DNA from: Sphingomonas paucimobilis NBRC 13935
GTDB taxonomy: Bacteria > Pseudomonadota > Alphaproteobacteria > Sphingomonadales > Sphingomonadaceae
Direction of reading: 5' to 3'
Assembly: GCF_000739895.2 (NCBI RefSeq)
Contig: NZ_BBJS01000011.1
Coordinates: forward strand, 1-64,000
Length of the DNA stretch: 64,000 nucleotides
Of this stretch, positions 63,764 to 64,000 are shown one piece after another; position 1 is the stretch's first letter; the number at the start of each line of letters is the position of its first letter. A program made the position numbers and the translations under genes. The notes beneath the pieces are model-generated. The model searched no databases. It was not told where the DNA came from and was given only the letters and a program-made list of their open reading frames with translations.

Positions 63764-64000
63764 ATGTTCGACAGCTTGAGCGATCGGCTTGGCGGCGTAT
63801 TCGACCGCCTTCGTGGCCGTGGCGCGCTGACCGAGGCGGATGTCCGCACCGCGATGCGTGAGGTGCGTGTCGCGCTGCTCGAAGCCGACGTCGCGCTGCC
63901 CGTCGCGCGCGATTTCGTCGACAAGGTCACCGAACAGGCGATCGGCCAGAACGTTCTGCGCTCGATCACGCCGGGCCAGCAGGTCGTCAAGATCGTCCAT
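63764..64000 (+). CDS. ffh: Signal recognition particle protein Ffh, N-terminal part (cut by the window end)
   Basis: The first 79 codons are present: MFDSLSDRLGGVFDRLRGRG, LTEADVRTAMREVRVALLEA, DVALPVARDFVDKV, the N domain of SRP54. The G and M domains lie beyond the end. The ATG at 63764 is the conserved start. It forms the SRP with ffs RNA (30.6 kb) and works with FtsY (59.3 kb). Confidence 0.95.
   Translation, partial: MFDSLSDRLGGVFDRLRGRGALTEADVRTAMREVRVALLEADVALPVARDFVDKVTEQAIGQNVLRSITPGQQVVKIVH

Noticed and set aside
1..64000. CRISPR array, tRNA or rRNA operon, prophage or plasmid origin
   Set aside because: No regularly spaced repeats, tRNA cloverleaf sequences, rRNA motifs, phage structural genes or iteron clusters were recognised on either strand by eye; a tRNAscan or CRISPR finder run would be decisive for short ones.

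Overview
The window is GC-rich, gene-dense bacterial DNA from an alphaproteobacterium, most likely a Sphingomonas (Sphingomonadaceae). Grounds: a complete XrtA (exosortase A) exopolysaccharide locus, the ChpT phosphotransferase of the CckA-ChpT-CtrA relay, an ornithine decarboxylase next to a deoxyhypusine-synthase-like enzyme (sym-homospermidine is the typical polyamine of Sphingomonas sensu stricto), EcfG-type promoters (GGAAC-N17-CGTT), and dispersed palindromes built on a TTCGACTT core that are common in sphingomonads. Genus is an inference; no 16S rRNA or tRNA gene was seen.

Layout. 1-2.4 kb: a minus-strand stress operon (SDR oxidoreductase, DUF892 ferritin-like protein, manganese catalase). 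2.4-20 kb: the XrtA locus. Two hydrolases and an acyl carrier protein point left; acyl-CoA ligase, PLP decarboxylase, export lipoprotein, chain-length protein, tyrosine autokinase, outer-membrane protein, ATPase, polysaccharide deacetylase, FemAB-like protein, glycosyltransferase, exosortase-EpsI fusion and asparagine synthetase point right, many with 4-bp overlaps. 20-25 kb: a secreted esterase, the polyamine module with a coupled 48-aa membrane protein, and a threonine-dehydratase-like enzyme. 25.3-27.65 kb: mtgA (peptidoglycan transglycosylase) split by an IS110/IS1111-type insertion sequence. 27.8-31.1 kb: two small membrane proteins with EcfG promoters, ybaB-dnaX, the SRP RNA gene ffs, and a Trp/Arg/Gly repeat protein. 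31.2-38.4 kb: ferredoxin and two cysteine desulfurases, a hydrolase, a membrane-bound LuxR-type protein, an amine oxidase, rpoH and rluD. 38.4-44.7 kb: a JAMM peptidase, chpT and a compact chemotaxis cluster cheA-W-Y-B-R. 44.8-51.8 kb: an amidase, RNase P RNA (rnpB), a TonB-C-like repeat protein, carbonic anhydrase with a SulP transporter, a J-domain protein with a thioredoxin-like ferredoxin, and SufE. 51.9-55.9 kb: an expanded phage-shock operon (a small secreted protein, PspA, PspB, PspC and four more small membrane coiled-coil proteins) divergent from pspF, with a clear sigma-54 promoter. 55.9-64 kb: superoxide dismutase, a Sel1-repeat protein, yciB-ftsY-mtaB, a DUF924 protein, a degenerate GGDEF/EAL protein and the start of ffh.

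The unifying theme is the cell envelope and stress: capsule/EPS assembly, peptidoglycan enzymes, the Psp membrane-stress system, general-stress small membrane proteins and oxidative-stress enzymes. All parts of the signal recognition particle pathway (ffs, ftsY, ffh) also lie here. The observations most worth following are the paralogous small-protein array behind pspABC, the structured non-coding ends of the insertion sequence, the frameshift at a C6 run in a gene with a perfect EcfG promoter, and the undescribed ACP/ligase/decarboxylase/hydrolase sub-module inside the XrtA locus.
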